64,000 nt of DNA from Olsenella sp. kh2p3. Lineage in GTDB: Bacteria; Actinomycetota; Coriobacteriia; Coriobacteriales; Atopobiaceae. The DNA is taken from NCBI GenBank assembly GCA_900119625.1, contig FPKD01000008.1, forward strand, positions 1 to 64,000, read 5' to 3'. Below, one piece after another: positions 21,358 through 29,141 of this stretch. The notes beneath the pieces are model-generated. The model worked only from the letters and a program-made list of their open reading frames with translations. It ran no database searches and was not told the origin of the DNA. A program made the position numbers and the translations under genes. Positions within the stretch are counted from its first letter, which is position 1. Each line of letters begins with the position of its first letter.

Positions 21358-22237
21358 CGTCATCGCCTCCAAGCTCGCAGATGAACCTCTCCTCAAGCGA
21401 GAGCGGCAGGACCTCGAGGTAGGACGGGTGCAGAGCGGCGAGCGCCTCTCGCACCTCGCCCGCACTCCCGCGCACGAGCAGCGTGAGCACACGACCCTCA
21501 TTGGATTGCCGGATAACGTTGAGGCCAACGGGCGGGACCATGCCCTCGGGCAGGACCACCTGCACCTTTGCGACGCCATCCGAGGGCTGGGAGAGGTCGA
21601 CCTCCTCGCGCATTGTGCCCTTGGCCATGATGCCCAGGTGGTCGCAAACGCCCTCGAGCTCGCGCAGGTTGTGGCTGGTCACGAGCACCGTGAGGCCGCG
21701 CTCGGCTACCTCTTCGAGCACCAGGCGCCACATGCGCCTTCTGGCGAGAGGGTCGATGCCGTCCATGGGCTCGTCGAGCAACAGGACGTCCGCGCGAATG
21801 GAGAGCGCAAGCCAGATGGCCGCCTGCGCCCGCATGCCGCGGCTGAGCTTGCGGAGCGGCTTTGTGTGATCAACCTCGAAGTGCTTCTCCAGCCCTAAGT
21901 AGCGCGAAAGGTCAAAGGTGGGAATCATCACGCGGTAGAAGCCCGCCATGCCGTCTGCGCTCTCCGAGCCAATGAAGTAGGGCTCGCTGGGGACGCAGGC
22001 GATGCGCACCTTGACACCGGGATTCTCGAAGACCTTCTCGCCCAAGACAAGGACGTCGCCCGAGGTAGGGCGCATGACGCCGCTCAGGTGCGAGACGAGC
22101 GTTGACTTGCCGCAGCCGTTGGGCCCAACGAGCCCGTAGACTGCGCCTGCGGGGACGGTGAGACTCACCCCGTCGAGCGCGGGCGTACCGTCGAAGACCT
22201 TCCGCAGGTTTCTTACCTCAATGGCCGATGCCATCAC
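21344..22237 (-). CDS. ABC transporter ATP-binding protein (Ytr-like)
   Basis: 297 aa. Walker A GPNGCGKST, signature LSRGMR, Walker B VLLLDEPMDGIDP and H-loop TSHNL are present. The signature lacks the standard SGGQ, as is common in ABC-2 type ATPases of the YtrB/YxlF kind. The last 80 residues form an accessory C-terminal domain. It starts with GTG (or ATG three bases on) overlapping the GntR stop by 4 bp, and overlaps the permease by 14 bp. Confidence 0.92.
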   Translation of the reverse strand: MMASAIEVRNLRKVFDGTPALDGVSLTVPAGAVYGLVGPNGCGKSTLVSHLSGVMRPTSGDVLVLGEKVFENPGVKVRIACVPSEPYFIGSESADGMAGFYRVMIPTFDLSRYLGLEKHFEVDHTKPLRKLSRGMRAQAAIWLALSIRADVLLLDEPMDGIDPLARRRMWRLVLEEVAERGLTVLVTSHNLRELEGVCDHLGIMAKGTMREEVDLSQPSDGVAKVQVVLPEGMVPPVGLNVIRQSNEGRVLTLLVRGSAGEVREALAALHPSYLEVLPLSLEERFICELGGDDDGIM

Positions 22238-22593
22238 CCCTCGCCTCCCCCAACTCTTTGCCCAAGCTCCTCGGACGTCACGCCCAGGGACTCGAGCTCT
22301 TGGACAAGCTGGTCGAACTGCTCCAGAAGCTCGCGCCGGCGCGCCTCCGCGGCGCCCGACACGTCTGCGACGAAGCTCCCCTTGCCCCGCACCGAGGAGA
22401 TGCAGCCCTCCTGCTCAAGCTCGCGGTAGGCGCGCTGGATGGTGTTGGGATTCACGGCAAGGCGAGACGAGAGCTCGCGAACAGAGGGGAGTTGCTCTCC
22501 CGGTGCGAGCACGCCCGCGAGGATCTGCTGGCGGTACGCGTCGCGCACCTGCTCGTAGATGGGGCGCGGGTCCTGGTAGCTGATATGGATCAC
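22234..22593 (-). CDS. GntR-family regulator, YtrA subfamily
   Basis: 119 aa. A GntR winged helix (residues 10-75) with IYEQVRDAYRQQILAGVL, LPSVRELSSRLAVNPNTIQRAYRELE and a KGSFV beta wing, plus only a short helical tail (about 40 residues). This short effector region defines the YtrA type. GTG start at 22593 with GGAGG five bases upstream. It is the first gene of the operon and probably represses it through the inverted repeat at 22666-22692. Confidence 0.93.
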   Translation of the reverse strand: MIHISYQDPRPIYEQVRDAYRQQILAGVLAPGEQLPSVRELSSRLAVNPNTIQRAYRELEQEGCISSVRGKGSFVADVSGAAEARRRELLEQFDQLVQELESLGVTSEELGQRVGGGEG

Positions 22594-22665
22594 GGCACCT
22601 CCCGTCCCTCGATGGACAGACGGACGGCAGCACGGGCGAGGTGCTCGGACGCTTGCATCCGTCCT

Positions 22666-22692
22666 AACTGTACTAGTTAGTTTAATACAGTT
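22666..22692. promoter_or_regulatory. Probable operator of the YtrA-like regulator
   Basis: Perfect 7-bp inverted repeat AACTGTA - 13 bp - TACAGTT, 73 bp upstream of the regulator start, in a short AT-rich patch. The spacer contains ACTAGT. Position and symmetry fit autoregulation by the GntR protein; binding is inferred. Confidence 0.6.
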
Positions 22693-22751
22693 TGGGATGA
22701 GAAAAACATCGCCGCGCAGCGCACCGGCAGGCGGTGGCTACGCAGCGGCGA

Positions 22752-22782
22752 ATGAGACAAGGGGAAACTCCCTTTGCCTCAC
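22752..22782. repeat. GAGACAAGG palindrome, copy 4 (degenerate)
   Basis: ATGAGACAAGGG ... CCCTTTGCCTCAC, an imperfect copy directly abutting the stop codon of the FAD oxidoreductase. Same family as 13846, 13907 and 19441. Confidence 0.7.
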
Positions 22783-24201
22783 CTACTTGTCCCTGTCGGC
22801 GAGGTTCTCGCCCATGAGCAGACCCATCACGGAGGCCATCATGAGGCCGCGGGTCCAGCCGGAGGAGTCGCCCAGGCAGTGGAGGTGCTGGACGTTAGTA
22901 TCGAAGTTCTCGTCCATCTGGACTCGGTTGCTGTAGAACTTGACCTCCGGCGCGTAGAGCAGCGTCTCGTACGAGGCAAAGCCCGGCACGACCTTGTCGA
23001 CGGCCTTGATGAACTCAATGATCTCGACCATGGGGCGCATGGGCATGGCTGCGGTGATGTCGCCGGCCTCGGCGTCGGGGAGCGTGGGCACCACGTTGGA
23101 CTGGGCGAGCTCCTTGGGCCAGGTGCGCTTGCCGTCGAGAATGTCACCAAAGCGCTGCACCAGGATGTGGCCCGCGCCCAGCATGTTGATGAGCTCGCTC
23201 ACGCGCTGCGCGTAGGCGATGGGCTGGTTGAAGGGGTGCTTGAAGTTAAGCGTGCAGAGCACCGCCACGTTGGTGTTGGGGCTCTTGCGGTCCTTGTACG
23301 AGTGGCCGTTCACCACTGCCAGGCCACCGTCGTAGTTCTCCTGGCTCACAAAGCCGCCGGGGTTCTGGCAGAAGGTGCGCACCTTGTTCTTATACGGATT
23401 GGGATAACCGATGAGCTTTGACTCGTAGAGCACGTCGTTCACGCGCTCCATGACCTCGTTGCGCACCTCCACGCGCACACCCACGTCAACCGGTCCCGCC
23501 ACGTGCCCAATGCCATGCTCCTCGCACATGGAGTCGAACCAGCTGGCGCCACGACGGCCGGTGGCGACGATCGTCTCGCCGGCCTCGACGCGCGTCTCGC
23601 CGTCACGGTTGCGCACCACAAGGCCACGGCACACGCCATCCTCGATCACGACCTCCTCGCACTCGGTCTCGAAGAGGATGTTCACGCCGGCGTCAAGCAA
23701 GTGCTTCTCGATGCGCGCGTAGAGCTCCTGGGCCTTCTCGGTGCCAAGGTGGCGGATGGGGCAGTCCACGAGCTTGAGGCCCGCGCTAATGGCGCGGCGG
23801 CGAATCTCCGCAACCTCGTCGGCGTGGCCGAGGCCCTCGACGTGCGGGTCGGCGCCAAAGTCGAGATACATCTGGTCGACGCGGTCGATGGTGTCCTGCG
23901 CAAACTGATGGCCGATGAGCTCGGGCAGGTCGCCGCCCACCTCGCGCGAGAGCGAGAGCTTGCCGTCCGAGAAGGCGCCGGCGCCCGAGAAGCCCGTGGT
24001 GATGCGGCACGGCTGGCAGTGGATGCAGTGGCCCACCTTGGCCTTGGGGCAACTGCGCTTCTCGACAGGCAGCCCCTTCTCGACGATGGTGATGGAGCGC
24101 GTGTCCCCCTTGCCGAGAAGGCCCAGCGCAGTGAAGATGCCAGCCGGACCAGCGCCGACAATCGCGACGTCTGTGTGGATGGTTGTGGTTGTGTCCGCCA
24201 T
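22783..24201 (-). CDS. FAD-dependent oxidoreductase (uncharacterised, COG2509-like)
   Basis: 472 aa. N-terminal dinucleotide-binding motif VAIVGAGPAGIFTALGL, a Cys-rich segment CPKAKVGHCIHCQPC just after it, then GFSGAGAFSDGKLSLS, and a C-terminal FAD-contacting GDSSGWTRGLMMAS. This combination is typical of uncharacterised NAD(FAD)-utilising dehydrogenases found in many anaerobes. The Cys cluster might bind metal or react with thiols. Substrate unknown. The ATG at 24201 has AGGGG just upstream; the longer frame adds residues without similarity. Confidence 0.85.
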   Translation of the reverse strand: MADTTTTIHTDVAIVGAGPAGIFTALGLLGKGDTRSITIVEKGLPVEKRSCPKAKVGHCIHCQPCRITTGFSGAGAFSDGKLSLSREVGGDLPELIGHQFAQDTIDRVDQMYLDFGADPHVEGLGHADEVAEIRRRAISAGLKLVDCPIRHLGTEKAQELYARIEKHLLDAGVNILFETECEEVVIEDGVCRGLVVRNRDGETRVEAGETIVATGRRGASWFDSMCEEHGIGHVAGPVDVGVRVEVRNEVMERVNDVLYESKLIGYPNPYKNKVRTFCQNPGGFVSQENYDGGLAVVNGHSYKDRKSPNTNVAVLCTLNFKHPFNQPIAYAQRVSELINMLGAGHILVQRFGDILDGKRTWPKELAQSNVVPTLPDAEAGDITAAMPMRPMVEIIEFIKAVDKVVPGFASYETLLYAPEVKFYSNRVQMDENFDTNVQHLHCLGDSSGWTRGLMMASVMGLLMGENLADRDK

Positions 24202-24410
24202 GTTCCCCTTGTTCCTCTCCGCAAGGGGCCCGTACCGTGGGCGCATCCCTTGCGTGCTCATTTTGCCCCAATTGGGGGAAGAAGTCTTCGCTGCGGGGCC
24301 ACCCTGACAAACCTCGGCTTTGTCCGGCAACTCCGCCCCTATAAAAGTCAAGCTTCGCATCAATCGGCCATCCACCGAGAAGCCCTAGTGCCTAGTAAAT
24401 GGTTGGCGCG
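24202..24410. other. Intergenic, nothing recognised
   Basis: 209 bp between the FAD oxidoreductase start and the toxin stop. I see no gene, strong hairpin or clear promoter. Confidence 0.4.
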
Positions 24411-24698
24411 CTATAGTTCCTTAGGCAGGTTCTTGTATACACCCTGCCTGTGCCCCACCCGAACAACCTCAATGAGCAGCTTCCCCTCGTTGATTGTCGC
24501 CAGAATCCTGTAGCTACCAACCCTGTATCTCCAGCCATTCTTCGTTCCCTGGAGCGCCTTGGATCCAGGAATTGCTTTGGGGTTCTCGCAACCTGCAAGG
24601 TTGTCCTCGACCCATTTGAGAATCATTAACCGCTGTTTTTTCTCGATGGAAAGCAGCTCCTTTGCAGCGGAACGCGACCACTCGACCTCGTAGCTCAT
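24411..24698 (-). CDS. RelE/ParE-family toxin
   Basis: 95 aa. Type II toxin of the RelE/ParE fold: EVEWSRSAAKELLSIEK at the start, then ALQGTKNGWRYRVGSYRILATI, with the Arg/Tyr pattern of RelE-like mRNA interferases, and a C-terminal VVRVGHRQGVYK. The ATG overlaps the antitoxin stop by 4 bp, the usual antitoxin-first arrangement. RelE versus ParE activity cannot be told from this. Confidence 0.9.
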   Translation of the reverse strand: MSYEVEWSRSAAKELLSIEKKQRLMILKWVEDNLAGCENPKAIPGSKALQGTKNGWRYRVGSYRILATINEGKLLIEVVRVGHRQGVYKNLPKEL

Positions 24699-24922
24699 TC
24701 GGCTTCCATAGCCATGCGCTTGACTTCATCCATCGAGTAGCGCATGCCATCATCTACGGACAGAGCGTCCTCATACGCCTGGCAGTCAGCAGCGTCTTCG
24801 ACCATTTCAAGAGCAGCCTCGCGCACCACATCAGAGAACGTCCTGCCGACAAAGTCGGCATACGCCTGAATCCAGGACTTCTCCTCCGGCTCGAAGCGGA
24901 TTGTTGTTGCTTCCATTGCCAT
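24695..24922 (-). CDS. Ribbon-helix-helix antitoxin (RelB-like)
   Basis: 75 aa. The N-terminal TTIRFEPEEKSWIQAYADFVGRTFSDVVREAALE is a ribbon-helix-helix DNA-binding module (residues 5-40). The acidic C-terminus (YSMDEVKRMAMEAE) would wrap the toxin. ATG at 24922 with GGAGG nine bases upstream. It likely autorepresses through the operator at 24937-24961. Confidence 0.9.
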   Translation of the reverse strand: MAMEATTIRFEPEEKSWIQAYADFVGRTFSDVVREAALEMVEDAADCQAYEDALSVDDGMRYSMDEVKRMAMEAE

Positions 24923-24936
24923 AGTCGCTCTCCTCC

Positions 24937-24964
24937 AATCGTATTTCGCTGTAATACGATTATA
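24937..24964 (-). promoter_or_regulatory. Toxin-antitoxin promoter and operator
   Basis: A consensus -10 TATAAT on the minus strand (24959-24964) overlaps a perfect 9-bp inverted repeat AATCGTATT - 7 bp - AATACGATT (24937-24961). No strong -35 was found. The layout fits autorepression by the ribbon-helix-helix antitoxin. Confidence 0.7.
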
Positions 24965-25132
24965 CCCAGCCGTACTCCGCTAAACGTAAGCTTTAGCTGA
25001 GGCGAATGAGCCGATCGTATCAACTAGGGAATTGGTACCGAGGGACGTCCTCTTGTAGAGACGTTAGAAAGATGGGCATACTGGCCAGAAGTCAGCCGCG
25101 CGCACGAGTCAGTCGCGCAGTCAGGAGGATTC

Positions 25133-25996
25133 ATGACCATCCAGAAGCCCGAGCCGCTTGTCATTGGGAACAGGGCGTTCTACACCCTTACCTCGTATGG
25201 GCCGGTAGACGTTGAGGTGCGCGTTGTTCGCACGACAGACGAAGAAGTCGAGCTTGCAGTCCAGACGCTGGTGCGCGAGGCGGGCGGCACCGAGAAGGAC
25301 CTTGCCAATCCCGCGTGGGTTGCAAGCCACTTTGACGGCCTCGAGAACGAGCAGCGCCTACGCGAGCAGACCCGCGCATACCTCAGCTCCCTGAGCGAGG
25401 ACTCCGCCGAGGAGCAGAAGGCCAACGCATGTCTCGACGCACTTGCCGAGCGCCTGTGCCAGTCGGTACCGGCCGCGCAGGTCTCGCAGGTGAAAGACGC
25501 GCTGTTCCAGGACATTGCGCAGCAGATTGCGACGACCGGTCAGCCGGTGGAGGCGGTTCTCGCACAGATGGGCATGCGGCCAGACCAGCTTGACGCGATG
25601 CTCCAGAACGAGGCCGTGAAGGAGGCCGAGCACGAAGCGGCGCTCGACGCGTACGCAAGCGAGAAGAAGATCAAGGTCGACGAGACCGAACTGCCTCACC
25701 TGCTGCAGCTCTCCCCCACCGACGCGCAGGCGCTCATCTCCCGCGCGAAGGCGGCCGGGCAGATGGACCAGCTTCTCGACGCCGCCCGCCGCACCAAGGC
25801 ACTTGGGGCCGTGGTGTCCGAGTGCAGCTGCACCTACGTGCAGGAGACCGAGGCAGAAGCCAAGAAGCGCCTGGGCGAGGTCGCGGCGGTCATGCAGCAC
25901 CGAGAGGAGCTGGCGCGCAAGGCGGCCAACGCGGCCGAGAAGGACAGCCCTACTGGCAGCGGCGCAAACGGCGACTCCGGGCTCAAGCTCGTGTAG
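25133..25996 (+). CDS. Trigger-factor C-domain-like chaperone lacking PPIase domain
   Basis: 287 aa. Residues about 65-175 resemble the C-terminal chaperone arm of trigger factor: an EQRLREQTRAYL...EEQKANACLDAL helix, VPAAQVSQVKDALFQDIAQQI and AVLAQMGMRPDQLDAML (family form PEALVEEEVDRLLEDL...G). Neither the ribosome-binding GFRxGK signature nor an FKBP domain is present. The N-terminal about 60 residues are unassigned; the C-terminal 100 residues are Ala/Glu/Lys-rich helices. A role as cytosolic holdase or assembly factor is inferred. The start has AGGAGG six bases upstream. A strong terminator follows. Confidence 0.65.
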   Translation: MTIQKPEPLVIGNRAFYTLTSYGPVDVEVRVVRTTDEEVELAVQTLVREAGGTEKDLANPAWVASHFDGLENEQRLREQTRAYLSSLSEDSAEEQKANACLDALAERLCQSVPAAQVSQVKDALFQDIAQQIATTGQPVEAVLAQMGMRPDQLDAMLQNEAVKEAEHEAALDAYASEKKIKVDETELPHLLQLSPTDAQALISRAKAAGQMDQLLDAARRTKALGAVVSECSCTYVQETEAEAKKRLGEVAAVMQHREELARKAANAAEKDSPTGSGANGDSGLKLV

Positions 25997-26026
25997 CGCG
26001 CGTCCAGCACCGACAGCGGTAACGCA

Positions 26027-26063
26027 ACGGGGAGGCCGACCGATGTCGACCTCCCCGTTTTTG
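26027..26063 (+). terminator. Rho-independent terminator
   Basis: A 14-bp stem starting ACGGGGAGG and ending CCTCCCCGT with one mismatch, loop CGAT, followed by TTTTTG. It lies 31 bp past the chaperone stop and before the convergent rpmE stop. Confidence 0.9.
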
Positions 26064-26081
26064 TTGCGCTATGAGCGAGTG

Positions 26082-26519
26082 CTACTCAGCTGCGGGAGCC
26101 TCGGCAGCGGCCTCAGCGGCCTCGGGCTCTGCAGGAGCCTCGGCGGCCTTGGCGGCAGCCTTGGCAGCCTCTGCCTCGGCCTTCTTGGCGTACTCAGCGG
26201 CACGCTTGGCCTTCTCGGCAGCCTTGGCCTCCTTGGCGGCCTTGCGGGCAGCCTCGAGCTCCGCGGCCTTCGCGGCCTTGGCAGCCTTGGCGGCCTTCTC
26301 GGCATCAAGCCTGGCCTGCGCGGCGCCACCGAACTTGTTGGCAAAGCGCTGGACGCGACCGCCGGTGTCGACGAGCTTCTGCTGGCCGGTGTAGAACGGG
26401 TGGCACTTGTCGCAGAGGTCGATGACGAGCTCGGGCTTGGTGGAACGCGTCTTGAACGTGTTCCCGCAGGTGCAGCGGACGGTGCACTCCACGTAGTTAG
26501 GATGAATTCCTTGCTTCAT
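26082..26519 (-). CDS. rpmE: 50S ribosomal protein L31 with long Ala/Lys/Glu tail
   Basis: 145 aa; typical L31 is 65-90. Residues 1-70 are a zinc-type L31: [16 protein letters not shown], then a CxC (16 and 18) and CDKC (36-39) set of cysteines and [20 protein letters not shown]. Residues 71-145 are almost entirely Ala, Lys and Glu and would form a long charged helix with a Pro/Ala-rich end. Start at 26519 follows AAAAGGAG. Ala/Lys-rich tails on ribosomal proteins occur in high-GC Gram-positives, but this one doubles the protein. Confidence 0.95.
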   Translation of the reverse strand: MKQGIHPNYVECTVRCTCGNTFKTRSTKPELVIDLCDKCHPFYTGQQKLVDTGGRVQRFANKFGGAAQARLDAEKAAKAAKAAKAAELEAARKAAKEAKAAEKAKRAAEYAKKAEAEAAKAAAKAAEAPAEPEAAEAAAEAPAAE

Positions 26520-26614
26520 TGCAGGACTCCTTTTGTCGGTCCTGGTTTCCGACCAGGACAGGGGTGGTGATGTCTTGGCGCGGATAGCTCCGTCCAAGAC
26601 GGTCAAGCTCTCGG

Positions 26615-26623
26615 AGTATAGCA
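26615..26623 (-). promoter_or_regulatory. Extended -10 promoter of rpmE
   Basis: Minus strand reads TG-C-TATACT, an extended -10, about 96 bp upstream of the rpmE start. No good -35. Confidence 0.45.
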
Positions 26624-26793
26624 AATCGCGCGTCGACGGTGTGTGGAGAATCGCTGACCACGGGCGGAGCGCGGCCGCGGCGTTGGGTTTCTCGGCGCGC
26701 GGGCTCCGGTACCCGTCGCGGCACCGGGGTCTCGCCTACGGACCCCAGCGCCTGCCACGGCGTTGGACTTCTCGCCTTCCCATGCGCGGAGAA

Positions 26794-26862
26794 TAGCCCC
26801 TTTTCTTAATCTTGCCCGACGTTTGCCCAGGTAGCGCTTATCGCCATTAAGAAAAGGAGCTA
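26794..26862. repeat. Hairpin element with ACGTTTGCCCAG core
   Basis: Arms TAGCCCCTTTTCTTAAT (26794-26810) and ATTAAGAAAAGGAGCTA (26846-26862) pair over 17 bp with one mismatch. The 35-base spacer contains GACGTTTGCCCAGGTAGCG. The same core occurs inverted in the element at 63.3 kb, and a variant lies in the spacer at 26.97 kb. Confidence 0.75.
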
Positions 26863-26933
26863 AACTCCGCGACGAGGGGCCCGCAGGTGGGAGCAAGGCC
26901 CCCCAAGCCGAGATCCTGCCGCAGCGCCCCTCC

Positions 26934-27021
26934 AAAAGTGAACACGTTTTCAATCCGTGGGCCACCGGCGCGACGTTTCCCCAGGGGTCGCAAGGCACCC
27001 ATTGAAAACGTGTTCACTTTT
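26934..27021. repeat. GTGAACACG long-stem element, copy 1 (perfect)
   Basis: 21-bp arms, AAAAGTGAACACG... and its exact reverse complement, around a 46-base spacer that contains GACGTTTCCCCAGG. Related elements with the same arm consensus AAAGTGAACACGTTTTCAAT occur at 54883, 55274 and 56784. Confidence 0.85.
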
Positions 27022-27124
27022 GGGCGAGGGGAAAGGGGCGGGAGCAAGGGCGAGCGGGGGCGGGCCGTAGCGCGCCGGGGGGGCACCGCGTGCGGGGCAA
27101 TCGCGAGCAGACCGGCCCCGCGTG

Positions 27125-27133
27125 TGTTCTAAT
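27125..27133 (+). promoter_or_regulatory. Possible extended -10 of coaX
   Basis: TG-T-TCTAAT lies 78 bp upstream of the coaX start. No good -35 seen. Confidence 0.3.
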
Positions 27134-27210
27134 GGCATCGGGGATCAAACGCGCCGTGAGCCGAGATGTGCCCGCTGCCGCCCCAGCAGCTCTTGCCAGG
27201 AAGGACGCCC

Positions 27211-27984
27211 ATGTTTCTCGCGATTGACGTTGGCAACACCCAGACCACACTCGGCCTCTTTGACGAGGACGGCAGCGTGGCGCACGGCTGGCGCATGGCG
27301 ACGAGCCACACGGACACCTCGGACATGATCGACGCCCGTCTGCACGGGTACTTCAACAAGGACGGCCTGGACCAGGCACGCGTTACGGCCGCGGGCATTG
27401 CGTGCGTTGTCCCCGTGCTCACGCGCGCCTGGTACAAGTGCCTGCTCGACCGCACGGGCACAGAGCCGCTGGTCGTGACCCCCCAGACGGACTCCGGCAT
27501 GCGCATCGACATGCCCGACCCCACCCAGGTGGGCGCGGACCGCATTGCCAACGCCGTGGCCGCGCGCCGCACCTACGGCGCGCCGGTCATCGTGGTGGAC
27601 TTTGGAACGGCGACCAACATCGACGTCGTCGATGCCGCGGGCTCCTATCGCGGCGGCGCCATCTCCCCGGGCCTTATGCTCTCGGCAGCGGCGCTCTTCT
27701 CGCGCGCCGCAAAGCTCTCCAGCGTGCCCATCGAGGCGCCCGCCCACGCCCTTGGCGAGACAACCGAGACGGCCGTGCAGTCCGGCATCGTCGTGGGTGC
27801 GGCCGCCCAGGCGGAGGGCCTGGTGGCCCGCATTAAGCGCGAGCTGGACATACCAGACGCACCCGTGGTGGGAACCGGTGGCCTGGCCCGCACCGTAAGC
27901 GCGGCAACGGACCTCTTCTCGGCCGTGGACCCAGACCTCACGCTCCGTGGCATCCGCGAGATCTGGCTGCACCAGCAGGGGTAA
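27211..27984 (+). CDS. coaX: Type III pantothenate kinase
   Basis: 257 aa. It phosphorylates pantothenate, the first step of CoA synthesis. ASKHA-fold signatures are visible: AIDVGNTQTTLGL (phosphate 1), GADRIANAVAA, VDFGTATNIDVV (phosphate 2) and GGAISPGLMLS. Start at 27211 is preceded by GGAAGGA. It appears to be a monocistronic gene ending at a hairpin. Confidence 0.96.
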   Translation: MFLAIDVGNTQTTLGLFDEDGSVAHGWRMATSHTDTSDMIDARLHGYFNKDGLDQARVTAAGIACVVPVLTRAWYKCLLDRTGTEPLVVTPQTDSGMRIDMPDPTQVGADRIANAVAARRTYGAPVIVVDFGTATNIDVVDAAGSYRGGAISPGLMLSAAALFSRAAKLSSVPIEAPAHALGETTETAVQSGIVVGAAAQAEGLVARIKRELDIPDAPVVGTGGLARTVSAATDLFSAVDPDLTLRGIREIWLHQQG

Positions 27985-28003
27985 AATTCACCGCAACCGC
28001 GAA

Positions 28004-28032
28004 GGCCCGTGAAAGTTCTTCTCCCACGGGCC
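28004..28032. terminator. Hairpin between convergent coaX and arcC
   Basis: GGCCCGTG - 13 bases - CACGGGCC, 20 bp after the coaX stop; a short T-containing tail (GTATTGATT) follows. It could serve both strands. Confidence 0.55.
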
Positions 28033-28076
28033 GTATTGATTAGCAGATACCACAGAATAAGTCGTTTACGCCCAAC

Positions 28077-29042
28077 CTATGCGTGGATGCGCGTGCCAGA
28101 CAGGCCAGCCATGGCCTCTGCAGCCTTCTCAAGAGAGCCAATAATGCAAGTGCGCCCTGGCCTGCTCCCCGCGAATTTAACGGCAGCGCGAACCTTTGGC
28201 TCCATAGAGCCTTTCCCAAACTGCCCCTCCTCGAGGTAGCGATTCGCCTCGTCGACCGAGATGTCGACAAGGTCTTGCTGGTTGGGCTTACCAAAGTTGA
28301 TGGCAACGTGATCCACTGCAGTCAACAATACCAACCTGTCTGCATGGCAGTCCTCAGCAAGCAACTCGCCGCCCATATCCTTATCGATAACTGCGGCGAC
28401 CCCCTTGTATGCACCCTTGTCGGAATAGTCCCTGACAACGGGGATTCCTCCGCCGCCACAAGCGATAACAATGAACTCATTGTCGAGCAGGTTCAGGATG
28501 CTCTCGCTCTCGACGATCTTCTTTGGAACGGGGGAAGCAACCACCCTGCGCCAGCCGCGTCCGGAGTCTTCAATGAATGTCCAGTCTGGATGTTTCGCAT
28601 TCTCCGTCATGGCTTCCTCATGGGAGAGGAATGCTCCGATGGGTTTTGTGGGCTTCTCAAAGGCCGGGTCTTCGGGATCGACCTCAATTTGAGTTACAAC
28701 TGTCGCCACGTGCCACCGCTTGTACGCCTTGTGCATCGCTGCGCCAATTGCTTGCTGAAGCTGGTAGCCTATGTAACCCTGGCTCATGGCTCCGCACTCG
28801 GGCAGGTCCATATCTGGAATCTTCTGCGGATTGTCCTTGTGGGCTAGTTCGAACGCGCTCTCAATCATCCCAATCTGAGGGCCGTTCCCGTGGGTAATGA
28901 TAATCTCGTTGCCCTGTTCAATCACGCGAAGTAGCGTAGGGGCAGCAGCACGCAGGCGAGTCATCTGCTCTTCCGGCGTTTTACCAAGCGCGTTGCCGCC
29001 TAAAGCGATCACCACACGGTTGACTGGCAGGTTCCAGCTCAT
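28077..29042 (-). CDS. arcC: Carbamate kinase (AllK/ArcC-like)
   Basis: 321 aa amino-acid-kinase fold enzyme. It transfers phosphate from carbamoyl phosphate to ADP, yielding ATP, CO2 and NH3. Motifs: VVIALGGNALGK, ITHGNGPQIGM, ACGGGGIPV, DKDMGGELLAEDCHADRLV and FAGSRPGRTCIIGS. It is the last gene of the operon led by the AllFG fusion, so it should consume the carbamoyl phosphate the AllFGH-type enzyme makes, as AllK does in E. coli. No arginine deiminase or ornithine carbamoyltransferase is adjacent. Start at 29042 has GGGGAG seven bases upstream. Confidence 0.94.
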   Translation of the reverse strand: MSWNLPVNRVVIALGGNALGKTPEEQMTRLRAAAPTLLRVIEQGNEIIITHGNGPQIGMIESAFELAHKDNPQKIPDMDLPECGAMSQGYIGYQLQQAIGAAMHKAYKRWHVATVVTQIEVDPEDPAFEKPTKPIGAFLSHEEAMTENAKHPDWTFIEDSGRGWRRVVASPVPKKIVESESILNLLDNEFIVIACGGGGIPVVRDYSDKGAYKGVAAVIDKDMGGELLAEDCHADRLVLLTAVDHVAINFGKPNQQDLVDISVDEANRYLEEGQFGKGSMEPKVRAAVKFAGSRPGRTCIIGSLEKAAEAMAGLSGTRIHA

Positions 29043-29070
29043 CTCTTTTCTCCCCTTCCAGAGCACTGCC

Positions 29071-29102
29071 CTTGTTGGGCTCACCCCGATGAGCCCAACA
29101 AG
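29071..29102. promoter_or_regulatory. Perfect 13-bp stem between symporter and carbamate kinase genes
   Basis: CTTGTTGGGCTCA - CCCCGA - TGAGCCCAACAAG. It has no U-run on either side, so in this minus-strand operon it is more likely an mRNA processing/stability hairpin or partial attenuator than a full terminator. Confidence 0.65.
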
Positions 29103-29141
29103 AATATCTACGATCTAGAAACACAAACGAACGGCCGATAA

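Larger units (their letters stand above)
26520..27210. other. Non-coding region between rpmE and coaX with two hairpin elements
   Basis: 691 bp. It holds a possible rpmE promoter (26615-26623), a near-repeat of GGCGTTGGnnTTCTCG at about 26682 and 26760, the hairpin element at 26794-26862 and the perfect GTGAACACG element at 26934-27021. A possible coaX promoter is at 27125-27133. No convincing gene was found. Confidence 0.55.

Noticed and set aside
28077..29042. Carbamate kinase as part of an arginine deiminase pathway
   Set aside because: No arcA, argF/arcB or arginine/ornithine antiporter is adjacent. The operon partners are AllFGH-like proteins instead.
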